Assembly: GCA_964023275.1 (NCBI GenBank)
Contig: OZ029927.1
Span: forward strand, 15,353,952-15,417,951
DNA: 64,000 bases
Direction: 5' to 3'
From: Norana najaformis
Taxonomy: Eukaryota; Annelida; Clitellata; Crassiclitellata; Hormogastridae
Every line of letters begins with the position of its first letter. Within the stretch, counting starts at the first letter, position 1. The position numbers and the translations under genes were made by a program. This document shows, piece by piece, positions 44,425 to 57,800 of the stretch. Under the pieces are notes generated by a model. The model was not told the DNA's origin. It did not search any database and saw nothing but the letters and a program-made list of their open reading frames with translations.

Positions 44425-47400
44425 CTACCATTCTTCGACATCCTCTGGAAGTTCAGAAACTGGAAAGTAACGAAGGACTTCAGGCCTAGCTTCTCGGTCA
44501 ACCAGCACCATGCCCTGGAAACAGAAGTCAGCGTTAAGACTACCTGTAAGACTGCAAAAAATCGTTTCTGCTAGAAAAACATCAACAAAATATTATTTAC
44601 TGTCAAATGTCAATCCCACACAAAAGACAAAAGAAGTCCGTTTTTAAATTTCACATAATTCAGTGCCCTTAATATGCATTGTTGCTTCTTGTACAGAGCT
44701 CTAAATAGAAATGAAATAAGATTACCAGCATGTTTTTGAGATTAAAATTTCAGCAAAATAATGACTGTGAAATATCTAATTACTGCATAAATAAAACGGG
44801 TTTAAATAAAACTGGTATCAGTCAACCCGTGCTAATTAGTTTAGTCTGCAACAGCAAAAAATACAGACCTTTTTAACAAACATTTCTTTATATTAATCAA
44901 ATTTGTATCAATAATCATGAGTTCAATCACAGAAGTAAAACTCTTAATCTGCTCAAATAAATCAGTCATTTAACGACAGGCAAGTTATGACCTTATGACA
45001 GTAATTATCAACCATTAGTGTAAAACTTACATCTAGCGTAAAACTTACATCTAGTGTAAAACTTACATCTAGCGTAAAACTTATATCTAGCGTAAAACTT
45101 ACACCTAGCGTAAAACTTACATCTAGCGTAAAACTTACATCTAGCTGTCTCAGGTCAGTTTGTATTCCATCAGGAACTGCCAACTGCCAGGTTTCTACGA
45201 AGTCGTGCAGGTTAAACTTTCAAGACCAAAACAAATCAGTTCAAAATCAGGATTAAGATTTGATAGAATTGTGATCAGTAAGAAAGCTAGCAAGAAGATG
45301 TGCTGTGATTACCAGTTACCTGTCTGTAATTCAGACCTATCCTATTAATTAATATCAACGCCAAGCAAAACTTTAATCACAGGTCCCGTAAAGACCATCC
45401 TATGCTGTGTTCGAAAATAAAGACATCTCAGGAACATTTTAGATCTGTTCAATATCCTTATTTTGGCACCTTTGAGGTTCTGAAGATGCTATATAATTAA
45501 CCAGATACATACACATATGGCATACATACCTCAGGTGTAGCAGACAGGATCAGTTCAGCAAAAAATCGTGAGACTGCATCGTCTTTCAGCTGATAGTAAA
45601 CCAATCCATCTGAATCAAAAAAGAAACACAAGTAAACTACTCAGAAGAGTAACAACAATAAAAATGCATACTGGTACCTATCACAGGAAGGATTAGCAGT
45701 AACCACAGTAGCTGAAGTTCAGGTTACATAAGACCTGGAGATCAGCACAGAACAGTTGAGATGGCAGGCTATATACATTACGGAAACAGCAACGCTTCAG
45801 AGAGGAGAATGCACAGATGATAATGATGATGAGCCACCACACACACTGAAAAATTCTACAGTTTCACACATATCCTTAATTACCAAAAGAGAAGCAATAA
45901 AATTAATGCTTGATACCATAAGCCATCTGCTACTAAATTCTTACCATTGGACGTTTTAGCTGATGCATAAATCTCCAACACGTGACGAATAACATCACTA
46001 AAAAACAATACATAAGTAATGCGTATAAACAAAAGCAAAAACAAACATCTTAAACTGACAAGTGCAATTAAAAGAGAGCTACATAAAATGTGCATTTAGG
46101 GTCACTTTTAATAAAGCATTATTTGATGGAACTAAACAATTTTCTTAGTTATCAGGACACTTAATATACATATATATATTATACATATAATACATAAAGT
46201 ATACCGTAAATAGCACTATATACATAATATATAGTGCCTTTTACAAATAGTCAGAAAGGCACATATGACACGATATATAATCAGCAGAATATAAAGTGAA
46301 CCAAACAACTACATACAGAGGATACATATCCTGAAGCAGCTGACACAGTTCAGTGAATGGAATGTGATCGATGGACCACGAATGTTCGTCTATAGCTGCT
46401 ATGATGCTGTTTAACAGCTGTGCCTGATAATCAAAGTCCAGGAGGCGCCAGTACCCTGCAGAAACAAATGAATAAATCAAAAGTGAAATGAAACACGAAA
46501 CGCTGTTGGACCACAAAACTTGAGTGATACAAGGTTTATGAAAATGCCTTCCAAATAAAATAACAATCTGTAATTCGAGCCAAGGTATACCTGACTCTCT
46601 GGCTAGAAGTTCCAAGCAAGCCATCATAAGAGAAAGGATAAACTAAGAAGACAACCTTACCACATAAAACTTGGTCAATAATACACTTCAAGAAATGTAG
46701 GTATTGGTTTTATATTTTGAAATTTATAAGGAACCATTCTTTAACACTGCCACAAGCCTGCTCTGCTTCAAATTATAATCATAATCCCCAAAACCAAGTC
46801 AATTGTAAACTTAATCAAGGCATACAACAAGACCTCAATGATTGAGTGATTTAAATAAGTTCTAAATAAAAGCAATTTAAATAACTGCTCAGTTAAACTG
46901 GAGAACATGAATTTATATATAATTAAACTGAAATTTTGATCCTGACCATGCCTTTAAAAGTGAAACCAAGAACACACCATCAATTAGGCAGGCGTTGACT
47001 TCTTTCAATCCACATCTTAATTCATCTTCACTGGATTGGACTTCATCCAACAGTTCCTCAAAACTGTACTGTAAACCAGTATAAATTACAAGCTAATCTG
47101 CAGTTTTGTCAAGTTATTTTGAACTGCTCGTGACAGGTTAAATTTAAACATAATTGTTAAAATGTGCTAGACAAGGGCCAGTTGCCTTAAGATTAATACA
47201 GCTCATTTAGATTTAGCCTAATACAGATCTTTCAGATTTAGCCTGACAAACAGTACTAGGTCACACTTATCACATTCTGTATTTTACAACTACCATGAGT
47301 CCTTCATACTTCTGCTCGAATAACAGACTATGAAACGTTCAAATAGCTTATCTACTTTTCCTATAATTTGCTTTAAATGGAATTTTAGAAAACAATTCTT

Positions 47401-50069
47401 GTTAATCAACCTTTGGATAGCCTGGAATATTGCAATAATTATCTGAGATCTGGTCTACATCACGTTGACAGCTGAAGTTAAAAATAATTCAGTCAACAAA
47501 GAACATTAAAATTTATTTGATATCTGTGCAGATCTGCATTCTTTTTTGCTGTGGCTCAGCTTTAAAAGGTACTACATAAATACTGTGAATGAATCTGGCC
47601 AATTTATACAACTACTGAATTGCCTTGTGCTTTTTTAGGTCAGCATCGCCATCCTTGTCCATGACAGTTCCGTCGTAAACGTATTCTTCTAGATGTTCCC
47701 GCAGTCGTTTCAATCGAGGTTTCACTGGTCGGAGTTCAAAATACGATTGCTTCACAGCTTCGACCTTAGAACAGAAAATCAGGATGACTAAAAACTCTGT
47801 CCGCATTTAGGCTGTTGTAGCTTTTCAACATTTCTTCAATGATTGAACAAGTAATAGACTTATGACATGTATGCCACAGCAGTCTATTCAACACCACATT
47901 TGGTCTGTAATCCACTGTTTGTAAGCTCAAGCTTGCTCAGCAGACTCCATGCAACAACCCTGGACAAATTTTTCATTCATAAAGGTACTTTGGGCATAAA
48001 AAAATAATACTAATACAAATAATAAGGCATTATTATTATAATTATTAAATAATAATAATAATGCCTTATTAAATAATAATTAAACTTAAGAAAATAAATT
48101 TTGTTTTCTTTTATATTAAATAATAATTAAACTTAAGAAAATAAATTATGTTTTCTTTTATATCAACATAACTTGTTGCAATCTTAACTGATCAAATGTG
48201 CACTGCCATTTCTTCACAATAACTGATCTTAAATAATGAAATCACAGGAGTAATTTATTCAAAAATGAACTAATCATTGTTAACATTTATTTCCCAGATA
48301 TTTAAGAACATCACAAACCACTCTTGCAACAGCATGATAATTGCAAACCAAATCCCAATTACTTTTTGATAGATGGGAGATTCACACGCCACTGGGAGTT
48401 CAGCAGCAGCAGCACATTTTGGAAGAAGAAGCAGCGTGTTCGATGTTTCGGCTTCTTTTATTTCAAACGTCATCTTTTTCGTGCAAAGAACAGCACTGTC
48501 TGCTTTCAATCCTCGAATCGTTAGACTGTAAATCATATAAACATCAGCCATCTTTTCTAAATATGATGAAATAATGTACACCCATTCAATTTTAAAGTTG
48601 TATCAATATAATAAAAGGCTGAGACACAAAAGTAATCCTTGGTCCATTAAGTATATATAGAACAGGAGACATATAACACTGGCATCATCTTGCGAATCAT
48701 ATGAACGAAGTAACTTCTTCACACTAGGCCAGGAAGCGGGAAGAGGTGGGAGAGGGACATGTATAGGAAGCTGGCAAGCTGCAGCTAGCAGAAAGCAACA
48801 AAGAATTTGCCCGATAAGGGATATTTTGTAGAACTTGAATGCAGAGACTCTTTATAGGATAGATTACAATACAAAATGCAATATTGACCATTATATAACA
48901 TCAAATAAAATAAGCTATAAAGTAAGATACAAATAAAATAATTTAACAAACTACAAACAGTAATAATAGCCATATTAAATGCTAAATATTTTAGGGTCAG
49001 AATGACTATTGACGTGAAAAAAGATGACAAATTACACGGCATAATTAAAACGTCATTATACAAAAACCTTTCGCCTGACAGAAGATCCTCCAGAATACTT
49101 TTGTCGACTTCCAAAAGCTTAATATCATCTGTTCCCAGCATTGGACTAAAATACATACACTGGACAGCCGGATATAAATCAGACTTCTCAAGTTTGGCAT
49201 GCTGCACCAGCTCATTAATTTCCTCCAACAATCTAAAATGTTATTTTGCTTAACAATTTATACTCAGTTAATTATAGCGACTGTTTTAAAATAGACATCA
49301 GCACATACTGTAAGGGGTCATATGGGTGTAAAGGAGCTAGAACACAGAGGCTTAATTGCAGCAGTCCAGCTATGAAAAGATAAATGAATGATATCAGCAA
49401 AGAGGCCAAGTTGCAAGTGATGCTGGTAACATGAGACTCCAATGACAATTTGGAATCAAGAATTACCCATAAGCCAAGAACATGTGGAACAGGCAGAATT
49501 TATACTTTGTGGAAAACAGGACTGCAAGGCAGAGGAGATGTGTAACTAATTTTCAATGGACGTATAAAACTAATATTTTCTCATTTTCTTTCACACAAAG
49601 AAAACCTATACTCCAAATGATAAACGTCTAAAGGCGCTGCAGTCTGCGGTTTCAAACAAAAGTATAAATTGTTCTGTATTCTAAAATGCCAAGTGTCATG
49701 TTTTGGGCCAAGCTTCTTATGACGCACAGACAACATTCCTATTTTTCTAATGCTATTCCAAAAATAAGTCATTATTAGACCTACTACTTTGTAAGCTGCG
49801 CCTCAAGTGCTTGCATAAGTCTTGAAACGCTTCTACGCTTACAGTACCTTATTATTGTTCCTGAAAATTTTTCATTTGCATCAGGACCCAAACCTGTCGT
49901 GACGCCTAATCCAAAATCCGATATTTCAGTTTTCGGCAGAAATATTTCCACAACACGGATTTTTACATGGATCACATGGAGTTTACATGGGTGCTACAAG
50001 GGTTTTTAAACTCCTAGGCCCTTAAGCATAATAAAAATAGACAAATTTCAATTTTTACCTCTCCTCCAT
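44425..50069 (-). CDS. DSCC1: Sister chromatid cohesion protein DCC1
   Basis: DCC1 joins CTF18 and CTF8 to form the alternative RFC clamp loader that acts with PCNA in cohesion. Ten coding exons on the - strand: 50,059-50,069; 49,068-49,232; 48,363-48,525; 47,616-47,764; 46,978-47,063; 46,317-46,455; 45,945-45,997; 45,530-45,609; 45,139-45,216; 44,425-44,514. They give 337 residues. Blocks matching animal DCC1 in order are AVQCMYFSP, LTIRGLKADSAVLCTKK, EAETSNTLLLLPKC, YFELRPVKPRLKRL, GYWRLLDFDYQAQLLN and VLVDREARPEV. The 11-nt first coding exon (MEER, shared codon AG|A) is inferred from frame and a GTAAAA donor. The exon 2 donor is weak (GTTTTT). The exon 9 donor sits in an 18-bp array. The product stops about 55 residues before the human C-terminus; AATAAA-type signals follow the stop within 15 bp. 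Confidence 0.92.
45019..45144 (-). repeat. 18-bp tandem array of 5' splice sites in DSCC1
   Basis: Seven 18-bp units (reverse-strand tttacgctagatgtaagt). Six contain GTAAGT; the fourth from the low-coordinate end has ATAAGT at 45,079-45,084. The unit nearest the exon gives the reading that best matches other DCC1 proteins. Translation through the array is VSFTLD repeated. Confidence 0.95.
48021..48070. repeat. 50-bp palindrome in DSCC1 intron 3
   Basis: Perfect 19-bp arms (aataaggcattattattat and its complement) around a 12-bp AT loop. It looks like a tiny foldback remnant. Confidence 0.9.
48071..48164. repeat. 47-bp tandem duplication in DSCC1 intron 3
   Basis: Two near-identical 47-bp copies starting aaataataattaaacttaag at 48,071 and 48,118, with one internal substitution. 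Confidence 0.92.
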
Positions 50070-50149
50070 AAGTTTTGTTTACAAAATTCTTCCCGCTAAT
50101 GACGAAATTTAAGATCTTTTACAACTGAATCTGGTTTCTGATTACATCC

Positions 50150-50330
50150 CAAAACTGTGTTGGGAACATGCCTATATGAAACCGGTTTTCGCACTTATCA
50201 AATGAAAGTTGTAATGAAAATGTAATTCAAATGTAAATCTCCGAAATTTCTCAAACCATGCAAAAGCTGTGTCAGACAGACCAGTTTGAATGCCGGCGCT
50301 ACATCAAATCAAGTTCTTATAATACGCGGT
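50150..50330 (-). repeat. Reverse-strand repeat fragment upstream of DSCC1
   Basis: Contains taaatctccgaaatttctca, then gctgtgtcagacagaccag and gccggcgctacatcaaatca. These also appear, in the opposite orientation, near 31,185-31,260 and 41,725-41,790. Confidence 0.5.
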
Positions 50331-50999
50331 CACGTCTGATTAAATTATAGAATAGGTTTTCGGAAAATAGTTTAAACAAAGATCTTAGAGTCTAGTCTAA
50401 GACTCTAAGATCTTTGGTTTAAATACGAATACAAGTTTCTTCAGTGTACAATTTGTATTGCTTAATAGAAAGAAAACGTGAATGAAAGTATATCCTGGTC
50501 ATCCATACCTAATCTTTTCTGTACCTTTATTGCATAGCGTATCTTAACCAATACTTTGCTATCATATTTAATAAAAAATAACTAAAAACACTTTAGAAAG
50601 GTGTTTAGAAGTCCAAAATTTACTAAATCATACAATAGCTACAAAAGTGTGCTGTATCATTTATGTAATTTAACTTTGGCCTACACAATTTATAAGCGTT
50701 AGCCAGTCCTATACCCTTTCGTGCTCAACCTCAGTGACTAATTACCTTTAAAAAAGGATGACAAATGAAACATTATCAAACAGCAGAGGTTACAGATAGT
50801 ATGCAGCACTTAAACTATTGCAATTGGCTTATACGCAGGAGCGAGGTTTATGCTATAATTATGCTAATTTCTGAATATTTTATTACATTTTATATTTGTT
50901 GCTTCCATATCCTATGTCTTATACGTACAGGTTTGATAAAAAATATGATAAATTTAGCGCACATACAACATTATATTTGACTCAAACGATAGTAGCTAG

Positions 51000-51135
51000 G
51001 CGCCATTGGTTGTATAATTTGCCAAAAATAGTAGCTCGACATAACTCATGGTCGTTAGAACGGAAGTGAGATTAAAGTTTCTAGCGACATCTAACGCTAT
51101 TCTGTAGTTTGAGAGTTTTAGAGAACGTCGTGTAA
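51000..51135 (+). promoter_or_regulatory. Putative PSIP1 promoter and non-coding exon 1
   Basis: An inverted CCAAT box (ATTGG) at 51,005-51,009 and an ETS/GABP-type site (CGGAAGTG) at 51,061-51,068 are followed by a possible donor (gtcgt|gtaagg, exon end 51,131). The first coding exon starts behind a 3' splice site at 51,861, so an upstream non-coding exon is required. This is the best placed candidate. Confidence 0.38.
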
Positions 51136-51864
51136 GGAAATATTGCGATTCATTTTTAAGTAAGAATTTTACTTTAAGTGCTAAATAAATATGTATAATA
51201 AAACACAATGGACTTATCCATGCGTTTAAAACCGAAAATCTGTTTGATTTATTGCGTATTACCGAGTACCAATTTTTAACGCAGTGAGGAACGATTGAAG
51301 TCGGTTTAAAGTAGATCGCGCATGAGTCTGTACTGTAGCGATGTTCGTTACTTGAAACGTAAAATGAAAATTTGATTATTGTGATATTTTAAGAACTAGC
51401 ATGTTCTAAAATCATGTTGGTTTTGGTTTAAATGGACTGCTAATTTCTGCTGTCTTATTCAGGTATAGAATAAATTTGCTTATTCAAAACACTATTCAGT
51501 GGTGAGAGCGTTGCTGACTGGACTCGAGAACGCCGATTTAGAATTCTGGTTTTTGTGTAATCTTGCGAGTATATATGCGCTTTGTAAAAATATGGACAAG
51601 CTTTTTATTAGTGCAAATTGAAATTGGTTCCATTGTTCCTGTTCAGTAAAAGAACATTTTCTAATTATTAAGAGTGGCTGTGTTACAAATTAATAGTAAC
51701 TTATTTTCTTGTTCTGTTAATGGTTCCCTCTATCTGCCATATAAATCTGTTAGACAGAATGTAATTTGCAGATTAACATTATCCTTAGAGTAGCTTTTCA
51801 TGTGTTTAGAGTTACATTACATTTTTATAAATGAGCTAACTATCAGTAATGTTATTTGCAGATT

Positions 51865-54800
51865 ATGCAGTCACAGAGCTATCAGCCAGGAGATTTGATA
51901 TTTGGAAAAGTTAAAGGATATCCACCTTGGCCTGCAAGGGTGAGTCTGCAATTGCATAATATTGACAGTCTCTCTTTTTTACTGTAGAACTTTATTCTTA
52001 ATATTTTATATGCATGAAAAGTAATTGCTTTAAAATGCTTTCTAAAGCTTTGGTGGGATGTGGGAAAGACAAGTGGCCACCCCACACTGTGAGAGAAATT
52101 AGAGTGCTGTAAGCTACTGGAATCAAAAGTTAATGTTGTTTTCATTTATAAACTGCTGATTAATGGCATAATGTAATGAACTTGCATGAACTAAACATGT
52201 AAGTATTGTGACGCCTATGTAGCACTATTTCAAGAGTAATGTAAAAATTCTATTTGTTAACCATCGAATTATGCTTTAGGATTTTGAAATTGTTGTGCTA
52301 GCAAGGGCATGTACAGATTATTTGAACACTCTGTAGACAATTTTAAACAGGAGTTAAAGCGTGTTACAGATTTTGCTGTTATTAAAACTTATGCACCAGA
52401 AACCCATAAAAATGCTGTCATTGGAAGCCATAATAAGAGCCACTTTATTGCGAGACCAAGTTATAATGAGGACATTTTTTGTGGCTCAACTAATTTGGTG
52501 ACCGTGTTATAACAGAATTCATATTAAAATGAAGTTTCTTGTAAGGAGTCTGAAACATAGTAATAACGTTTTCTTGTTTGCATTGTAGATTAATAAGCTA
52601 CCAGAAGGTAGTCCTATTCCAAAGGGCAAATATCCTATATTTTTCTATGGAACACATGAAACGTGAGACCTTTTGTTTAACTTAAAATGTGTACACATGT
52701 GCACGCGCTCACACAAACACATGCATATATAAATGGTAATGTGCACACAGTCTTTAAGCCTGTTTATATGTAGTAATTTCAGTTGCAAAAGAAATTGAAT
52801 GTATGACATACAGAATAGTATACCATATGTATCAGTGTCTGTGTATGTATGCATGCTTGTATGCATGTATGTATGTATGTATTAGAGCATATGAATGTAT
52901 ATCTACAGTGCTTGCAAGTAATGGAGAATTAATCAGTTTTGAATGAAACTTGTATGCCCATAAGTCTATCAAACAATGATTAGTTAATTATTAGTTCAGA
53001 TCCTGGCCATGCTTATGAAGCCTGTATGGAAATCCTGTAATTTTTTTTGTATTTTGCAGTTGCTTTCTTGCCCCAAAAGACATATTTCCATATGAGAACT
53101 TCAAAGCTAAATTTGGACTGCCACAGAAGAGAAAGGGCTTCAACGAGGGTCTCTATGAAATTGTGAACAGGCCATTTGTTAAGTTTCTTGGAAAGGTATG
53201 TTTATTTTGTAAAACTGTGTCTGTTTTGTAACTTCCACATATAACTGAAAACACTTGGTTATCTAAATTTTCCATCCTTAGACAAACTATCTGAACAAAT
53301 CCAAATAAACAAAACCAAAATTCTCAAAAGTAAGGTATTCCAGAAAAAGAAAACATATGAGTTGACAATTAAGCTTGAAACTGGTGCTGGATTCTGTCTG
53401 AGTGGTGAAAATCTTAAGGGCTTTTAAAAGAAATGATTCACAGTAAAAATTTATTTTTAATCATAAATAGAATATAGACTTAAATTTTTAGCACCAAAAG
53501 TCATAAACTGAAATATGATTTTAATGGCTAAATATGTGAAACAACGTGGTTTCTGTTGTAACATATGAAAAATCCGTTTATTGCTTGCTTTTCTAGAGTT
53601 GTAATATTTGTTGTTCATAGGACGATGAAGACGAGGAGGATGAGGATAAGAAAAATGAGACAGACAGTGAAAATGAAGATAAAAATGAAGATGAGGATGA
53701 AGAAATACTTGAAGAAAAGATAGCCAAAAAGCCAAAACCCAAAGCAGCTAAAGTAAATTAAATGAACTTTTTCTTGTCTGTGAATAGTATTCAGTTAGGT
53801 ATGTATGGAGGATATACGAAGTGATGTATGCATGACTGTGTATATGTATCTGGCTATTCATTTAGTGCCTTTTAAGAACTTCTCACAAAGTATATGTTAG
53901 AACATGGTAAAGATAACACATTTGTGTACATACTGCAGTGGAAGACCTTCTCAGATTGTGTCGTCATGCAATCAATGGATTATTCAGCTTAGGTGCACGT
54001 ACAAGGACAGCAAAGTGACTTTAAGGAATTTGCCATAATTTGATCATCTTCAAGTCGGCCAGAATCTACTTTTTTACGTGTTTGTGTGAGCTGTCAAACT
54101 ATTTCTGCACGTGTGGCATTTGTTTGTAATGTATTGTTTCAGAAGTTGCCACTTTATGTACGTATGCGTATGAAAGTATGTACTTACACATGTATGTATG
54201 CATGTATTTGATCATTTATATAGCACCTTTTTGATAACATGGCTGTGTAACAGAACTAATAAGGAGTAAAATATGCTTAATGTTATGTTTAATGACAGTA
54301 TTAACCATATTTATTAAATTTTTATTAAATTAAGGTTTATTGATTTTTTAAAGGGGCCTCGGAAGCAGTCTTCGGTCTCGGTGCCTGCAAAACGCAATGC
54401 TAAGCGGAGACGCAGCAGTGACAGCATTGGTGACGTATCGGTCAAGTCTGTAAGTGTCTGAACTTCCTTTTCTATCCATGAGTGCAAGATTGCAAAATGT
54501 ATTTGTCTTTCACTCTCATCATCACCAAATCTTACTTATCCCAAATGCAACATGTCAAATTTTACAGTACAATCAGCCAATATTAAATTACAAGTACAAT
54601 CTTTTAAGGGTATCTGAAAAGCATTAATGTTTAATAAGTGCTACATGAGTGTGGCTGGCCTAACAAAATGAAAAGCACTGGCCTGACTAGAACAGCACTC
54701 TTAAAAGAAGTATATTTCAGTTGTCATTTGAGCTTATCAGATGCAGTCTGATACCCTCAGCTTTAACTTTGGTTATTAAAATATCATTACTTGCCCAATA

Positions 54801-57800
54801 TGGTGCAATTTTAAAATATTTGATTGCTTTTGATGCTTTGTTTATAGGAAAAAAGTGTTGAATCATCGCTTGAAGAAAAGCCTAAGCCTCGTAGAAAGGT
54901 TTGTTTCTAAGCATTACCTTCATAACAGGCTTACTTTTACTTACTTTTACTTACCTACCTACTTATCTAGTTATATACCTTGTTACTTCCTTACTTACGG
55001 TAGTTACTTCCTTGCTTTGTTATAGTTTTACTTTCATACGTAGAGTGCTTACTTACAAACTTTAACTTAGATTTTACTTAGATATTTGCCTAATCATTTG
55101 ATTGAATTGCCTCAAGGCTTCCATTACACTGAACCTCTCCCTGTAGTCCTGCTTCCGGGAATCACAGCTGATTCTGCACTGCAACAAGTTCCATTACTAG
55201 GGTGGATTAAATTTGGATCCAGGTTCTTGGCTGCATGATATCAGAATTTGTGTTATAATGATGTGTATTTAAAGGTTGTTTCTGTGTAATTTTCATAATG
55301 CTGTCACTTCTCGTATAAGCCTTGAGCAATTTCTGTCTTGCTACTTATTTGACTTACAGTATCAACGACGGCCAGTTGCAGAAAAAAAGAAGGCAGATCA
55401 GAAATTAAAACAAGTATGTTATCAAGTCTTTGGCTGTTATTAAGTCTTTCCTTTAGGGGGGGATTAATTCCAGCCAGAAGGAGAGAGACAGACAGACAGA
55501 CAGAGATAGAGAGATGTTATTAAGCCTTTGTTGCAATTTTAGGCATAACTGTTAGGTCATCATTCCTATTCTATGTTCTGTAAACACATCTCAAGACTTT
55601 AATATAGTTTGGTTTATGTATTTTTTCATTGTAAATGTTAGGAGTGATGAGGTATTAAACATTTTCCTAGCATGTAAGAAATGCAAAAGAAATGAAATGC
55701 AGGTAATTTTTGTTGGAGTTAAACAAACATAAGTTGTCACACATGATTAAACCATAATTAATTCGTTTTTAGTATTTTACTAAAATCTATTTTGACTGCA
55801 ACTTGTATGTTTAAAGGATGAAGGTCAGAAGGATGCCGTTAGCAGTGATGATGATGATGTTGGTGATGTTGCTGATGATGCAACAAAAGATAGCGTTGAC
55901 AAGGCACCATCAAAAAAGGTAGTTACTGATGTTGGTGCCTTTGTGAGGTTCTTAAAAGGCGCTATATAAATTACCTGATACATGCATGCAATGGACTGTT
56001 TTAGTTGCAGTAACGAAGAAATTCAACCTGTATACAATGTGATAAATTTCTTCAAAATTCAGAATATTCGTACAGCACTCTCTTAAGTTATACAGTCAAA
56101 GGCATTCCAAGCCCAGCTACTGTGAAAGAGATAAGACTTCTTGTGTTAGTAGAAGTTATGTAATGTAACGTAGCAGAAGTACTGCTGACGCTTCACAACT
56201 TTGGCAGCCTCTCGTGGTTGGAATAGAGGGCTGCTTTTTTCTACACATTTGCAGTAAAGCACCAGTCATGCTATGTTTGGTCAGCATGTTATTTGCAAGC
56301 TGTTGATCGTCATCGTAATTGGTTGTAGGTCACCAACCGTAGGTCATCAGGAGTTCGAATGCCACCAGCTAAACGGGCAAGGAAAGACAGTAGCGGCTTG
56401 GTAAATACTTAAAATTCTTTTATTTTAAGAGGTAATTCAGACCATAGGTATTAATGGTTAGTTAAGATGAACTCTTTTCTTTTTGTATCTATTTGCTAAT
56501 TCTTTCCTGATTTATCGTTAAACTGTTATGTGGCCATGAAAATGCACATGTAAACAAGCACCTGTTTGCATGAAAATGTAATTCCTTTCGAAAATTGATT
56601 CTATAAAGCTATTATTATCCTACACAAGGCATCAATCAACAGGGCTGTCTTTGTTCACCTTAACTTGCACCTGTGTGTATCAGTGAGATAGCCATGCCTG
56701 AAGCGCTTTTGAGAAATTTGTAGCAGATGTTGAACATACATTTTCTATATTGACTGTCATTTAAATCCTGTCAAGATTGAAACAAAAACTAGGCTGCAGA
56801 GGATAAGCGATATTGTGCTGCTTGTTACCATTTGTTGGAACTTTGTTTTTTCTACTTGCAGCGAGTCCAGAAACAGTCTTCACGTATGCGAAAAGTATCT
56901 GCCAGTGAAGACGAGCGATCACCTAGTGCCAGTAGAAGCCAGGATAGAAGCAGCGATGAAGAAGATGAGACCAAGAAGGAGCTGGTGGACTTGGATGAGG
57001 CAAAGTCAGACATTGAGTCTAACGTCTCGGCTACCAGCAATGAAGATGAGGATGAGGAATTTGTTCCAACGTCTTCCAAGAAAATCAGCCAGGACAGGAA
57101 GAAAGTGGCAGCAAGAAAGGATTCGAAGAAAGCTTCAGCTTCGAAAGGTAGTTTTGTTTGTTCACACGACATATTGTTGTGGGCGCATCTCCAGTTTGAC
57201 AGCATTTCCTCATGCAATGGCCTAAGAAAGATTTCTTGGTTTTGTTAAGTATAAAGTGACTACTATACTGGGTTAGAACAAAACTGTATCACTTGTTGAG
57301 CTGTGTTGTTTTTGGACTTGGTTTGCATTTTTCCACTGTGAATTTCCGCTGAGAACGGTCATGGTTTTCTTACAGTGAAATCTACAAACAAGAAAGCATC
57401 AGTTGTCAGTTCGTCATCAGAATCAAGTATGGATAGTACAAGGTAAATTTATTTGTTTTTGATCCAGTGTAAAAGAAACTGTCAGCTCTAAAGATGTGAT
57501 CATTTGGAACTTAGCGATTGGCTTAAATTTTCTCTGTTGTTAATGTTGAGATTCATAGTTAATGCTTTTTAATAATGTGTGCATTAAGTATGATCATGAT
57601 AACAGTTTTATCAGCATGCTGAATTACTGGGAGACTAGTATCAAGATTTAGGATTATTGTCTCCTTTAATAGTGTCTAGAACTACGTGACACAGAATGCT
57701 AAATATGTACACAGTCAGGCAATAATTAGAATTAAGCTGATGATGTATGTGCATTTGTGGCCTCCAAACAAAAACTTTCAGGATTTATTTGCCGCAGTTG

